Shown: positions 25,493 to 34,524 of the stretch, in pieces
Layout of the letters: each line of letters begins with the position of its first letter
How positions within the stretch are numbered: the first letter of the stretch is position 1
NCBI GenBank assembly: GCA_021292105.1
Contig: CM037865.1
Coordinates: forward strand, 68,865,356-68,929,355
Direction of reading: 5' to 3'
Source of the DNA: Anadara kagoshimensis
Taxonomy: Eukaryota > Mollusca > Bivalvia > Arcoida > Arcidae
DNA length: 64,000 bases
The notes under the pieces: model-generated
What the model was told of the DNA's origin: nothing
Seen by the model: only the letters and a program-made list of their open reading frames with translations
Database searches by the model: none
Position numbers and translations under genes: made by a program

Positions 25493-25842
25493 AATCTCAC
25501 GACTTCGTATATTGTGTCAACTCGTCCATCAACCAGCTGTCAACAGAGATACATACAGGGTTCAAACTACCAAACTTGACAAAACGCAATCATACTGTAA
25601 TATGAATTAAGTGTTCAAGCTTCTGTTAATTCCATATGTTGTATATATAATGCGTTCTTTAATCATTTATACGCTTACACAATGATTAATGTAAGAATCG
25701 TGTAGAATCATAAATATTTCAAGGATAATTAAGATAACAAAGTCACGTGACAAGAATACGAGTTAATAACCTCTAAAATCAAAATAATAACAAAAACTTA
25801 CCTTTTAAAATGAGTTTTTCCGCCCGTACCTGGGAAAGCCAT
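12511..25842 (-). CDS. PRR5: PRR5/Protor-like subunit of TOR complex 2 (complete coding sequence)
   Basis: Ten coding exons on the minus strand join with all phases matching to 930 nt, 309 aa plus TGA. Protor proteins (HbrB family) bind Rictor in mTORC2, which phosphorylates AKT- and SGK-type kinases. Family landmarks in order: AVIQLFQKKKLQ and the SVLQENVRNLVKTEAGPLI helix (about residues 65-98), KLIKKGMVILREGM (105-118), WQYFYTTILPTLQAMLYELP (134-153), VPPAIVQMLLVLQSVHDG (186-203), KLEKLVARVISPHLG (about 211-225) and a C-terminal GRRHSIQT. The protein is shorter than human PRR5 and PRR5L (roughly 370-390 aa), ending soon after RRHS where the vertebrate proteins have a long tail. Two basophilic-kinase-like motifs, RRGS (Ser35) and RRHS (Ser306), lie near the ends. 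One gene here probably corresponds to both vertebrate paralogues; that is inference. Confidence 0.93.
13279..13441 (-). CDS. PRR5: PRR5-like exon 9
   Basis: 163 nt after cgtttcag, donor gtaatg. It begins SVHDGNPPSENYAKLEKLVA and continues RVISPHLGFFGLYEG, matching 'SVHE....YL.LE.LV..VVSP.LG'. The final part is Pro/Val-rich and less conserved. Confidence 0.92.
13968..14092 (-). repeat. 230-bp dispersed family, copy 6 (partial)
   Basis: Reverse partial copy, about 33 bp from the donor of PRR5-like exon 8. Retains accagggaaatgaggccagg and the ccatg... end. Confidence 0.7.
14125..14192 (-). CDS. PRR5: PRR5-like exon 8
   Basis: 68 nt after acctttcag, donor gtacct. It encodes TLNTIEKEDVPPAIVQMLLV then LQ; VPPAIVQMLLVLQ is nearly invariant in Protor. 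Two same-orientation copies of the 230-bp dispersed family lie about 33 bp away on either side. Confidence 0.93.
14225..14475 (-). repeat. 230-bp dispersed family, copy 7
   Basis: Reverse near-complete copy, about 33 bp from the acceptor of PRR5-like exon 8. Shares accagggaagtgaggccggg, gctacacccgccacgtgt and gacgtcaaatatatccagga with copy 3. Confidence 0.85.
14742..14808 (-). CDS. PRR5: PRR5-like exon 7
   Basis: 67 nt after attttcag, donor gtatga. It encodes TQDFSIRKVTMLEFRDTVVL and K-V, matching '.S.RQ..L..FR..V.L' of the family. Confidence 0.9.
15452..15543 (-). CDS. PRR5: PRR5-like exon 6
   Basis: 92 nt after ttattgtag, donor gtaagt. It encodes MVLLKKMCDQWQYFYTTILP then TLQAMLYELP, the 'W..FF...LP.LQA.FYP' block that is the most recognisable Protor signature. 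Confidence 0.93.
15590..15862 (-). repeat. 230-bp dispersed family, copy 8
   Basis: Reverse copy starting about 45 bp from the acceptor of PRR5-like exon 6. Shares gaagtgaggccgagtgctc, tccgccacatgtg and gacgtcaaatatagccaggg. Confidence 0.8.
16203..16260 (-). CDS. PRR5: PRR5-like exon 5
   Basis: 58 nt after cgttttaag, donor gtaagc. It encodes DKLIKKGMVILREGMKNDL, matching 'NQLLxKGMVIL..KI' in Protor proteins. A plus-strand ORF at 16013-16276 overlaps it but is only the antisense shadow. The length restores the phase needed by exon 6. Confidence 0.9.
17461..17491. repeat. (GA)n microsatellite
   Basis: About 15 uninterrupted GA dinucleotides followed by a G-run, in PRR5 intron 4. Confidence 0.9.
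17675..17723 (-). CDS. PRR5: PRR5-like exon 4
   Basis: 49 nt after ttgttgtag, donor gtttgt. It encodes NLVKTEAGPLIIDYYK, corresponding to 'LLK.ELG....D(E)Y.Q' of the vertebrate proteins. Confidence 0.85.
18050..18108. repeat. TGTCAT short hairpin, copy A
   Basis: Arms tgtcatatacc and ggtatatgaca enclose a conserved AT-rich loop containing atcataaaatacattcaaaa. Confidence 0.7.
18500..18580 (-). CDS. PRR5: PRR5-like exon 3
   Basis: 81 nt after tattccag, donor gtaaga. It encodes IQIAVIQLFQKKKLQEYELS, matching the 'VQ.AVI..F....L...EL..L' start of the Protor core. Confidence 0.9.
18845..18902. repeat. TGTCAT short hairpin, copy D
   Basis: 18-bp arms tgtcatattataattttt and the exact inverse, with loop ctgaatgaaatagtc. 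Arm sequence differs from copies A and B but stays self-complementary. Confidence 0.7.
19577..19752. mobile_element. Tc1/mariner (pogo-like) MITE
   Basis: Begins CAGTCAAACCTGTCTATAAA and ends GACTG, flanked by TA on both sides (19575-19576, 19753-19754). Internal 'cctttatatacaggt' and 'cctttataagcaggtggcc' form further inverted repeats. 176 bp, in PRR5 intron 2. Confidence 0.65.
20032..20080. repeat. TGTCAT short hairpin, half copy F
   Basis: Left arm tgtcatataccatttttgaa and loop gtattttatgat match the family; the right arm is missing. Lies in PRR5 intron between exons 2 and 3. Confidence 0.5.
20168..20305 (-). CDS. PRR5: PRR5-like exon 2
   Basis: 138 nt after atttcag, donor gtagta. It encodes HSLANIADAWKNQSLLGRRG and continues STAPSFLRMSPGTALD. 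Poorly conserved N-terminal region with an RRGS motif; phase matches both neighbours. Confidence 0.85.
21185..21367. repeat. Compound (TC)n / CTCCATTGTATA / (CA)n array
   Basis: About 20 TC units, then five variants of a unit built from CTCTCTC plus CCATTGTATA, another TC run and a CA run. Open frames on both strands here are repeat by-products. In PRR5 intron 1. Confidence 0.9.
23438..23566. repeat. 42-bp tandem repeat, three copies
   Basis: Three tandem copies of a unit containing gcgccttcaatgaggatagg and tgccgttggcgtacc; the third has several changes. The 42-bp length keeps a frame open for 14-residue repeats, but it lies in PRR5 intron 1 with no coding support. Confidence 0.85.
25091..25158. 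repeat. (TG)n(AG)n microsatellite
   Basis: TG run followed by about 25 AG units, PRR5 intron 1. Confidence 0.9.
25446..25485. repeat. (CT)n microsatellite
   Basis: About 20 CT units, opposite purine/pyrimidine strand to the AG run 300 bp before. Confidence 0.9.
25802..25842 (-). CDS. PRR5: PRR5-like exon 1 (start codon)
   Basis: ATG at 25842-25840 (minus strand), 13 codons (MAFPGTGGKTHFK) plus two bases before gtaagt. The exon probably begins near 25877 after an acceptor-like tttctaag, the upstream part being 5' UTR. Phase fits exon 2. Confidence 0.82.
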
Positions 25843-26378
25843 ATCGTTGTGTCGATTTAAATTTTAGTTGCGGTCACCTTAGAAAGCACCTGATTTGTCC
25901 CAGGGGATGTCTACCTGTCATAATTCTTCTATATAATAAATCATTCAGAGAAATGTCTTATCCCTACAAGGTAAAATATAGTTTTACTTAACTCATCCAG
26001 GTGTATAATTATAAACTACATACTGAATACTTTGTTTCTCTTTTAACTAATCTAAAATCAATTAGGGTCTAAAATACAATATAGATATGTCTAGACAATC
26101 GTGTTAGGCCTAAATTTACCATGGGTAACATATCATCTTTTGTAGTTGCTTAGAATTGTAGAAAAATTGTACTAGGTTTGTATGCCGATGTTATAAAGAG
26201 TGTTGAAATATTCAAGTATCTACTAACACAGAATAAATAACTCGTACTGTGTTTATTTATAGAATTATAAAAGTCATTAGTGTTGTTGATAAATAATTTA
26301 TGTGTATTCCCTACTACATCTCAGGACAGTTAAAACTAACAATGATTTATTTAAGATGATAAAGCATGTTATACTTAC

Positions 26379-26460
26379 AACAGATTAGAGAACACCAGTA
26401 AACCGAGCCGGAAACAACCACAATAATCCACACTTAACAAAACACAAAGTCAGCTTTACA
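26379..26460 (-). other. Candidate 5' UTR exon of the PRR5-like gene
   Basis: On the minus strand, a stretch ending CTAATCTGTT is followed by a strong donor gtaagtat (26371-26378). It lies about 500 bp upstream of the ATG exon. No ORF. The 5' limit is not determined and no TATA box is evident. Confidence 0.45.
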
Positions 26461-26947
26461 CTCAGTTACAATACTAAAATTACATTGTTCAATTTCCCGT
26501 TATGTCTTTCCGGTGTTATTTGTCACAATAACATGTTACTGTATCTATATAAAACTCAATTGGCTGGATAAAGAGATAATTTTCACTGTGATCATCTGAA
26601 AATTGTTATTTCTGGACGTGTAGATCGCAATGTATTTGTATCCAACTCGCAGTGGATTAGTCAATGGTTAAAATGATAACGTGTATAAATTCAAATATAA
26701 CTTTCTGAAATGAAACGACACAGCAGTTGTAAATGTCATTTAAGTCACTGATTACAAACAGCGCGACGGACGAGCGACCGTTGACTGTTAAATCTTTATA
26801 AAAGTAATGTTAAACACATGTTTCTATATCTAATGTCTGTGTATAACAACATAAACATTTCTGTAATAGAGATTACATACGATGTTTTCACTACATGAGA
26901 CATTATGTATATAGAAACTTTTTAATTACATATACAATTATATCCTA

Positions 26948-27004
26948 TTTTTTTTTTTTATTATTATTTTTTTTTTTTTTTTTTTGGGGGGGGGGGGGGG
27001 GGGG
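26948..27004. repeat. Poly-T then poly-G homopolymer tract
   Basis: T-rich run with short interruptions directly followed by about 19 consecutive G. The exact length in a raw assembly is uncertain. Confidence 0.85.
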
Positions 27005-27039
27005 TCATAACTACATTTTGTAGCTTTCAGCAAGATTTA

Positions 27040-27390
27040 AATTACCACTACGGAAGTGGTCGCTCCGTATGTTGGAGTGTTGGAGGTCGTGTAACCCTAG
27101 TCGGGTTCTAGTCAAGACTTGAAAGAAATAGGAAATGACTGTTCTTTCTCCAAGCACTCGACATTTAGAAATGAGTCACAGGGTTCTTTGGAAGAGACCT
27201 TGAAACCCGACCTCCCGTGTCACGACAGGCGAACGCTCTTTTGCACATTGTCCTGTGCGCACTAAAAAGGAAGGTCAACACTTCCGAGTACCACTCAACC
27301 TATATCTGGCGACGTTTCGATAAAAGCTAGGTATTCTTGACCGGAGCGTAAAGCCTCATTCAACCAATCAACGAGATTTAAAAGGCAAGT
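27040..27390 (+). mobile_element. tRNA-derived SINE, family 2, copy 1
   Basis: Shares 'tcaagacttgaa', 'gactgttctttctccaag', 'tttagaaatgagtcac', 'ttctttggaag', 'gcacattg' and 'cacttc...cacctatat' with 41190-41520. A degenerate B box (tcgggttctagtc) lies near 27100. Confidence 0.55.
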
Positions 27391-27729
27391 AAAGAAGTAG
27401 TCCTTAACGGACCGAGCGATTCCACGGAAATTAAAAATATACGAATGGAAAAAAATTAAAATTCTTGTTTCTACGGAATTTACCTACATTTAACAGATAT
27501 TTTTTCGGACAATTTTCTTGTCAGGAATCCTCCGTGTGAATTTACAATATAATTGATGAAAATATCCCTTCAGAGATATCTCTCTTTCGGTTTGATTATC
27601 AATGGCTGCACAAAAAACAGTTGTGACAGAAAAGCTGTCACATCGTGCATTGGATATTGCAATATCTTCCAAAGGACGTCGTGACTCATTTCTTTGTGCA
27701 GTCAATTCAATATGATTTAACTTATATCG

Positions 27730-27925
27730 AGGCGGCTAGCTTATGGATGACGGAGGAATCCGGGGTACCCAGAGCAATCAACTAACATTTGACCTGTTGT
27801 AAGCGAATTGGCAAAACTTTCTCGCACTATAGAAATTGTCCCGATTTAGATTCAAACCTAGCTGGCGAGAGGCGCTATGATCCGTAATAGGAGGTTCAGG
27901 TCACTCCGGCTTTGATAGGTTAAGA
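27730..27925 (-). mobile_element. tRNA-derived SINE, family 1, copy 1
   Basis: Minus-strand B box taggtttgaatct (27860-27848), 'gatcatagcgcct' upstream and the shared end 'aagctagccgcctcgatata'. Matches the copy at 58135-58336. Confidence 0.6.
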
Positions 27926-28258
27926 CAAGTTTCTCTAGTGCATATGATGCCACTGTTACACTAGTCTAAGAACATGTTCATTCTAAAAGAATGTTTCCTT
28001 TGCTCTCATATGATGGGTGTTTACAACTGATATATATAGTGATTTTTCTTGTTTACTTGACGTAGACCTAGAGGCAGTAATGAAGATCCTATGTTGTCAA
28101 TATAGTGTTGCCTAATAGGTATATTTCACAATTTACGTGGATTATCTATGCCAACCGTTTTCGATACAAATGTGTTGCAAAGTTAGAGCTACTACACGCA
28201 CATAACAATCTAGATATATTGTTCTTTACACCATTGTGCTCATATTAATGCAGGATAT

Positions 28259-28513
28259 ACAGCAAAGACCCTGTCGAAAGTTTAACACTTTCCTAACGAA
28301 AATAAGTCGCGGATCAGGTGCCGATATGAATAGCTAATGATAAAAAAACCTTTAGAGGTACTGGGATATAGGTAACGAGGAACTGGGATGGGCGGCCGAT
28401 TTGACACTATTTCGTTGAGGTATTGGGATATAGATAACGAAAGACTGAGATGAGCGGCCGATTTGACACTATTTCATTAGTTAAGTGTTAAACTTTCGAC
28501 AGGTCTGTACTGT
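28259..28513. mobile_element. Inverted-repeat element (CCTGTCGAAAGTTTAACAC), copy 1
   Basis: Ends ccctgtcgaaagtttaacac and its inverse gtgttaaactttcgacaggt. Interior holds a 60-bp near-duplicate (gcggccgatttgacactatt occurs twice). Confidence 0.75.
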
Positions 28514-29360
28514 ATTATTGCCACAATTTTACAGATGTACGGCACGTTGTTTCCATATGGCTGCATTTGTACCCTGTTTGACTGGGTTCTGTGATACAAA
28601 TAAGTAACTTGGACACAAAAGATGGCAGTAACTTAGGCACAAAGGCAGTAGCTAAGGCACAAAAGATGGCCCATTTTAGAATTCTTGATTTGTTCACCGA
28701 ACGTTACAATTGGAAAGATAAACTAGTAATAGAAATACCCAGACAGGATCCCGGAGAACCCATTTCTCCATTTGTGTCACTTTAACATTATTAATATTTA
28801 CTAAATTACTTATTTCAGAAATTGGATATCTTCCTTCTGAGTTCTTGTTAGACCTGTTATACACTCAAGCGTTCTCTTGATACTCACCAAAGGTTGCTCT
28901 TGGATAGATACCCCACGATAGAACGGCCAAGATGAGGAAACCCTATGGATCACTTCAATAATAATATTTTTTGAACATATTTCATACCTCGGAATGGGAT
29001 GTCAATATTCTGACCTCTCGTTAGACCGGTACTGCACCGAAATTGTAACCTAATGTAATTGGATTGAATGTTTTAGATGAAAAAACCATTTTACGCCCCA
29101 TGCAACATTTAAACAATAATTATTCTTTTTTTTCAAGATTTCATATTTCAGAAGTGGCATATTGAAATCTGGATCAAGTTCAACCTATCCTCCCAACTCT
29201 CGACGGTTTTGAAATTTTCATCAAATGCTATTATTGACTGGATTCATCTATGATATAGATAACCAGATTGAGATCTGTGTGCCACGTCAACTATAAAATG
29301 TTAATATATTAGGCCTATATGAAATAGAGTATTGTTCATATTTCAGGAGAGTTTCATCCC

Positions 29361-29361
<1 letters not shown>

Positions 29362-29444
<83 letters not shown>

Positions 29445-29470
29445 TATTATTTTTATTATTATATTATTAT
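29362..29470. repeat. (AAT)n / (ATT)n self-complementary tract
   Basis: About 15 AAT/ATA units run directly into a similar run of TTA/ATT units, so the two halves can pair. Confidence 0.9.
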
Positions 29471-30330
29471 TGATGGTCGTTTATCGAAAGGTTACTTATT
29501 AGGTGAGTATGTATCTTGTTAAACACGTGTATTTATCTACAAGAATATTTAAATCAAACTTTTAGCAGGTAAATCTTAATCCAAGTAATTTTTACCTTTT
29601 TAAACTGAAACGTGAATGGAAACCTAATGACCTAATGAGTGCGTTTACTAATATTTTCATAATTAAAATTTACTTACTTACTTAAAAAATAAATTACAAT
29701 ATAAAAAAAACCCACATTTTCCTGTGGTCTTTACATTTAAGTGATCTTTGTGGTTTATGTAATGTCAGGTATAATTACTCAGATAAAGTGGGGCCATTAA
29801 TTTATAGATTTTATGAAAAAACACAGAGAAAATAAGATAGGGTTATTGAACTGATATTGTAAAAGTTGACTCAACATTTGCACGAGCTTGAGAGGGACAA
29901 TATTTCAAAATATCAGTTCAAAAACCCTTTTATTACATAGCAAAACAAATTTCGTTTACTTCCGTCAAGTATTTCATCTTAAATAACATTTTGTCGCACA
30001 ATACATAAATATTACATTTTATCCAACATTAGACTAGTTTTTCTGTCTGTATTTGATGAAATACAAGTTTTATCGAACACGCGTGATACAGAATCTTGTA
30101 TCACCACACTGTGGTGATATAACATTGGCGGTAAAGTACACGTGCACTTCTCATTGTGACGTCATTGGGGAATCTCGATTTGTCAAATGTAAACAATGAC
30201 GTCAGTACTACAAACATGTCATAACATAGTTCAGTGGTTTTCTGTGGTAAAATGTGTTTTTTCACATAAAGTATTGGTTTGTTTTATTACTTTCATGCCA
30301 TAATAGGAAATGTTAGATAAAAATATCATA

Positions 30331-30484
30331 TACACAGTGTGTATGTACAACCCTCAGTATCAGGTTGAGTCCTTTTTTCGTAGCTGTATCACTACTCGTC
30401 GCGCAAGCGCGACTCGTAGTGATACGGTTACGAAAAAAGGACTCAACCTGATACTGAGGGTTGTACATACACACTGTGTACATA
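30331..30484. repeat. Near-perfect 150-bp hairpin
   Basis: Arms of about 75 bp: acagtgtgtatgtacaaccc, tcagtatcaggttgagtcct, tttttcgta and tgtatcactac are mirrored almost exactly on the right, meeting at gcgcaagcgc. Two opposite ORFs reflect the symmetry. Confidence 0.9.
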
Positions 30485-30899
30485 TAATATGTATAGATCT
30501 TGTAAATGGATATAAGAACTAGTGCAATATGACAGCAATACAGCGATGGCGTCATCAGCCATGTAACAACAATCGTATGACGTCATAAACGGCAGCGTCA
30601 TGTGACAAAGCGTGCAGTATGAAAAAATTTATTCGGTAAACCTTGGCTTCATACAAGTGCGTATAAAATATGTTTACAGAGAGAAGCAGTGGTTTCCATC
30701 ACCACGCGTACGCATGTCCACCGATATTAAATAAATTTGAATGACAATCGATTCGATATTTGAGTGAAATTGTTTGGCCTGCGTGACACGCGTTTTTGTA
30801 GCCTCGATCTGTATTGGACGATGTAAAGTATATCAAACTAAATGTTATCTGATGAACATTACAAAACACATTCATTACCGCCTTGACAATAAAAAACGA

Positions 30900-31098
30900 A
30901 AGAAAACCAATCTACATCCAAACCAAACTCATAACTTTGAAGCTGGCAAATTAGGTCAAACACAAAATTCCATCAGGAAAGTGAGGTCGGGTGTTTCGGA
31001 AGGACAAGCATCTCCTGTGCAGGTAGCTACAGCCACCACCTGTATAAATCAAATCAGTGTGAATGAAAGGAACATGGAACTATGTGACGTCAAATTAT
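30900..31098 (-). repeat. 230-bp dispersed family, copy 9
   Basis: Reverse copy; retains 'ctggcaaattaggtcaaaca', 'ggaaagtgaggtcgggtg' and 'ggaacatggaactatgtgac'. Confidence 0.75.
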
Positions 31099-31339
31099 AA
31101 AACCAATCTTTTTATTTATGTCAGTTATAATTTTTTCTATATTAAGACTTTTAATCAGATATACATAGTGTAGGGGTACGTCTCACCTACAACTCAATAT
31201 GCTACTTGAAATGTCGAAATTGTTTTATTTTCATTGACATGAATTCGCGTTCGCACCGTGACTTATTGTCTGAACCAACCAAATGCAATTAGACCCTCTA
31301 TGTGATAACAAGGTGCAACAACGTAATAAGTCTCGACAT

Positions 31340-31870
31340 ATTATACCTCACATATATTAAAACGCTTTTCATTGGATGTTTTCAAATCACATGACATGTA
31401 ACAAATGAGATATTTCCCACAAAATTACTGTCAGCATGTGACAACCGCTCACAGTCATGTGATAATACTATTATCACCCGGTGATAACCCGGTACAAGGG
31501 AAATAACTCGTACAACAGAACTGTATTGTCATTTGGTAAACAATAACAATGGCGGCAAGTCGTTTACAGTTCGTCGGAAGCGGACTTGAAATAAACTATG
31601 TATGACAAAGATACAGAAAACACAAAAAGGGTCACCCAAGCTTCAGTGAAAATACTGGAAATGTATTTGATAGAAACAGAATGAGAGGTAAACCTAGATT
31701 CTTACTCAAAAGAGACCCTTGCACAGCTAATGTGGAATCTTTGTATGCAGGCAAGCGTAAAAGGATGGTTGAAAGTGTAAACTGGTAGCGTTTAATTTAA
31801 TTTAAAATTTAAATATTGTGTGTGTCATTTTACTTGGTAAGCTTTGTTTCGGTATAATAAAATAATAATT
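31340..31870. repeat. Tandem duplication, unit A (uninterrupted)
   Basis: From attatacctcacatatatta to gtttcggtataataaaataa. Repeated at once as unit B. Contains 'aacaatggcggcaagtcgtt' and a decayed coding segment (listed separately). Confidence 0.85.
31549..31787 (+). pseudogene. Decayed coding fragment (MAASR...), unit A
   Basis: ATGGCGGCAAGTCGT begins MAASRLQFVGSGLEINYV, then stop; next DKDTENTKRVTQASVKILEM and YLIETE, then stop; near the end KRKRMVESVNW. This looks like the start of a protein of the mollusc ZMYM/Crypton-recombinase type (N-terminal 'NTK...T..S...', 'YL'); that assignment is tentative. Unit B repeats the same fragment with more damage. Confidence 0.35.
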
Positions 31871-33831
31871 ATTATACCTCACATATATTAAAACACTTTT
31901 CATTGGATGTTTTCCAATCACATGACATGTAATAAATGAGACATTTTCCACAGAATCACTGTCAGCGTGTGACAACCTCTCACTGCCATGTGATAACCTC
32001 TCACAGCCATGTGATAATACTATTATCACCCGGTGATAACCCGGTTCAAGGGAAATAACTCGTACAACTGGACGTGTTGTCATTTTTGTAAACAATAACA
32101 ATGGCGGCAAGTCGTTTTTTGTAGTTCGTTGGAAGCGGACTTGGAGTTAATTATGCATGACAAAGATGCAGAAAACACAAAAGGGGCACACAAGCTTAAG
32201 TGAAAATACTAACAAGAGGCCCATGGGCCTTAACGCTCACCTGAGGAAGAGTACATATCTTATGCAGAGGTTCAATGGTCAATGACATTAATGAAAGAGA
32301 ATATTAAAATTTTTAGCAGTAAGGGCCAATAATATGCAAGTATTTTTGCAAATTAATTATAATAATTATTATATAAGTATGCTATATATAACATATTTAA
32401 AGTCTAACTACAATATATTATTTATAAAAAGCTAAAACATCTGTAAATTAAAATGTGCATTAGGCCAATACCTACAATATTCCAATATACATGCCAATAC
32501 AAAAAGTTTATAGTTTTTGAGATAATTAACCATTTAAATATTCGTTTGCAGCTATGACCTTGACCTTTGAACCTATGACCTTTATTCATATATGAAAATG
32601 ATCGTTGTATCAATACCTACAATATTCCAATATACATGCCTATACAAAAAGTTTATAGTTTTTGAGATAATTAACCATTTAAGTATTCGTTCATTTTTAT
32701 TACCTTGACCTTTGAACCTATGACCTTCATGCATATATCAAAATGATCATTAGGCCAATACCTACAATATTCCAATATACATGCCTATACAAAAAGTTTA
32801 TAGTTTTTGAGATAATTAACCATTTCAGTACTTGTTTACATCTGTGACCTTGATCTTTGAACCCATGACCTTTATTCATATATCAAAATGACCATTGTGC
32901 CATTACCTACAATATTCTGATATACATGCCTATACAAAAAATTCATAGTTTTGCAGATAATTAACTATTTTGGTATTCTTGGACATCTGTGACCTTGACC
33001 TTTGAACCCATGACCTTGATCTATGTATCAAAATGATCGTCATGTCAATACCTACAAATAACTAAAAATCCTATGCCATTATCACAAGAAATGTTAAAAA
33101 AATAGCATTTTTTATCAAAGGTCAAAAACTGGGACATCGACCTTGACATCAATTGGAAGAAAATTGCAAGACAAGATCAACAGTGAAAACTTCATACAAT
33201 TATCTTCAGCCGTTATGAAGTTATAACAATAAATGTCTCATTTTAAAAATTACGTAACTTTACGCAAAAACGCGTAACCTATTTTTCGTTCAATTTTCAT
33301 GAAAAACACAATTTTAATGTTCCCAGGTATGCTGAATTCAAATATCCAATCAAAATTTGCCTGCACCTTTTGGTTTCAGAGAAGAAGATTTTTTTGTCTT
33401 TTTGCTATTTTTAGTAACAGCGGCCATCTTGTTGGGCGTGGCCAAACCCCGAACACAATTTTGAAAGGCTGTTACCTAGGCATGATAATCACTAAGTTTC
33501 ATCAAATATGGCCCAGTAGATTTGGAGGAGAAGATTAAAATGTAAAGTTTATACACGACGCACGACGCACGACGGACGACGGACGGTGATAGATTGCAAT
33601 GGCTCATCTGAGCCTTTGGCTCAGGTGAGCTAAAATGCATTTGATGGAAACAGAAAGAGAGGTTAACCTAGATTCTGTGGAATATAAAGTATGTAGACGA
33701 GCGCCAGTAAAGGATGGTTGAAAGAGTAAACTGGCTGCATTTAGGGCCTAATTTAATTTAAAATTTATATATTGTTCGTGTCATTTTACATGGTAAGCTT
33801 TGTTTCGGTGTGATAAAATAATAATTGCCCT
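31871..33831. repeat. Tandem duplication, unit B (split by 1.4 kb element)
   Basis: Same order as unit A, with the segment gtgaaaatact / aaatgcatttgat separated by the element at 32211-33630. About 540 bp without it, against 531 bp in unit A. Confidence 0.85.
32211..33630 (+). mobile_element. CAAGAGGCCCATGGGCCT element, copy 1
   Basis: 1.42 kb non-coding element. 5' end has the perfect palindrome AGGCCCATGGGCCT and GCTCACCTGAG; 3' end has hairpin CATCTGAGCC-TTT-GGCTCAGGTG and finishes GGTGAGC. Interior has about four tandem units of ~145 bp with 'caatacctacaatattccaa', 'gcctatacaaaaagtttata', 'gagataattaaccattt' and 'gaccttgacctttgaaccta'. Flanked by TA/TAA. Confidence 0.8.
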
Positions 33832-34092
33832 CTAGGTATGTGGACATCCAGAATTGTCACCCTTCAGAAGGTTTTTCACCCTCGGGCGATGCCCTCGGGT
33901 GACAACCCTTCTGTCGGGTGACAATTCTAGATGTCCACATACCTAGAGGGCAATTATTGTATATTGTCCTCTAGGTATGTGGACATCCAGAATTGTCACC
34001 CTTCAGAAAGATTTTCACCCTCGGGCGATGCCCTCTGGTGACAACCCTTCTGTCGGGTGACAATTCTGGATGTCCACATACCTAGAGGGCAA
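33829..34092. repeat. Two tandem hairpin units, nearly identical
   Basis: Two ~125-bp palindromes in tandem. Arms ccctctaggtatgtggacat, ccagaattgtcacc and inverse; centre caccctcgggcgatgccctc. They differ at only a few positions, so the duplication is young. Confidence 0.9.
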
Positions 34093-34524
34093 TTATTGTA
34101 TATTATTAATCAGTATAGCAACATGGAACATGGGTATGGAATCCGAAAAATAACAAATACAGATACAGAACACATGTAGTGAGACACAAATGTCTATTTT
34201 ACTTTGAAGTAAATAAAAATATAGAAATTGTGCTAATAGTTTTGTATTGATGGTGAAGCAATGTGGCAATGTCACCGCTTCAGAAAAAAAAAAAAAAAGG
34301 AAAAAAGGGGGAGGAAGAAAAGGTTTGATACCTGCAGATTAGAAGAATCAACGTCTAAACATCATATACATGTAATAGTCAAATTAAATAAAGACGAGTG
34401 TTTATTCTCTATTTATTTATTTTTCAAGATATAACATACAACTTTAACTAAATTCACCGCAAACCCGCGCATATTTGGCGTGTAGGAACGAGAGTGGTAC
34501 ACGCGTCACACTTAACATATATAA

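Larger units (their letters stand above)
26500..30299. other. Repeat-rich interval upstream of the PRR5-like gene
   Basis: 3.8 kb without a recognisable gene. It holds the T/G homopolymer tract, two SINE-like copies, an inverted-repeat element (28259-28513) and the AAT/ATT tract, each listed separately. Reading frames up to 71 codons show no family resemblance. Confidence 0.6.

Noticed and set aside
30310-30555. Overlapping frames on both strands
   Set aside because: Mirror images of the same hairpin; similarity between them is a result of the palindrome.
31802-32110. 102-codon minus-strand frame
   Set aside because: Antisense to the duplicated unit B; the recognisable coding remnant is on the plus strand.
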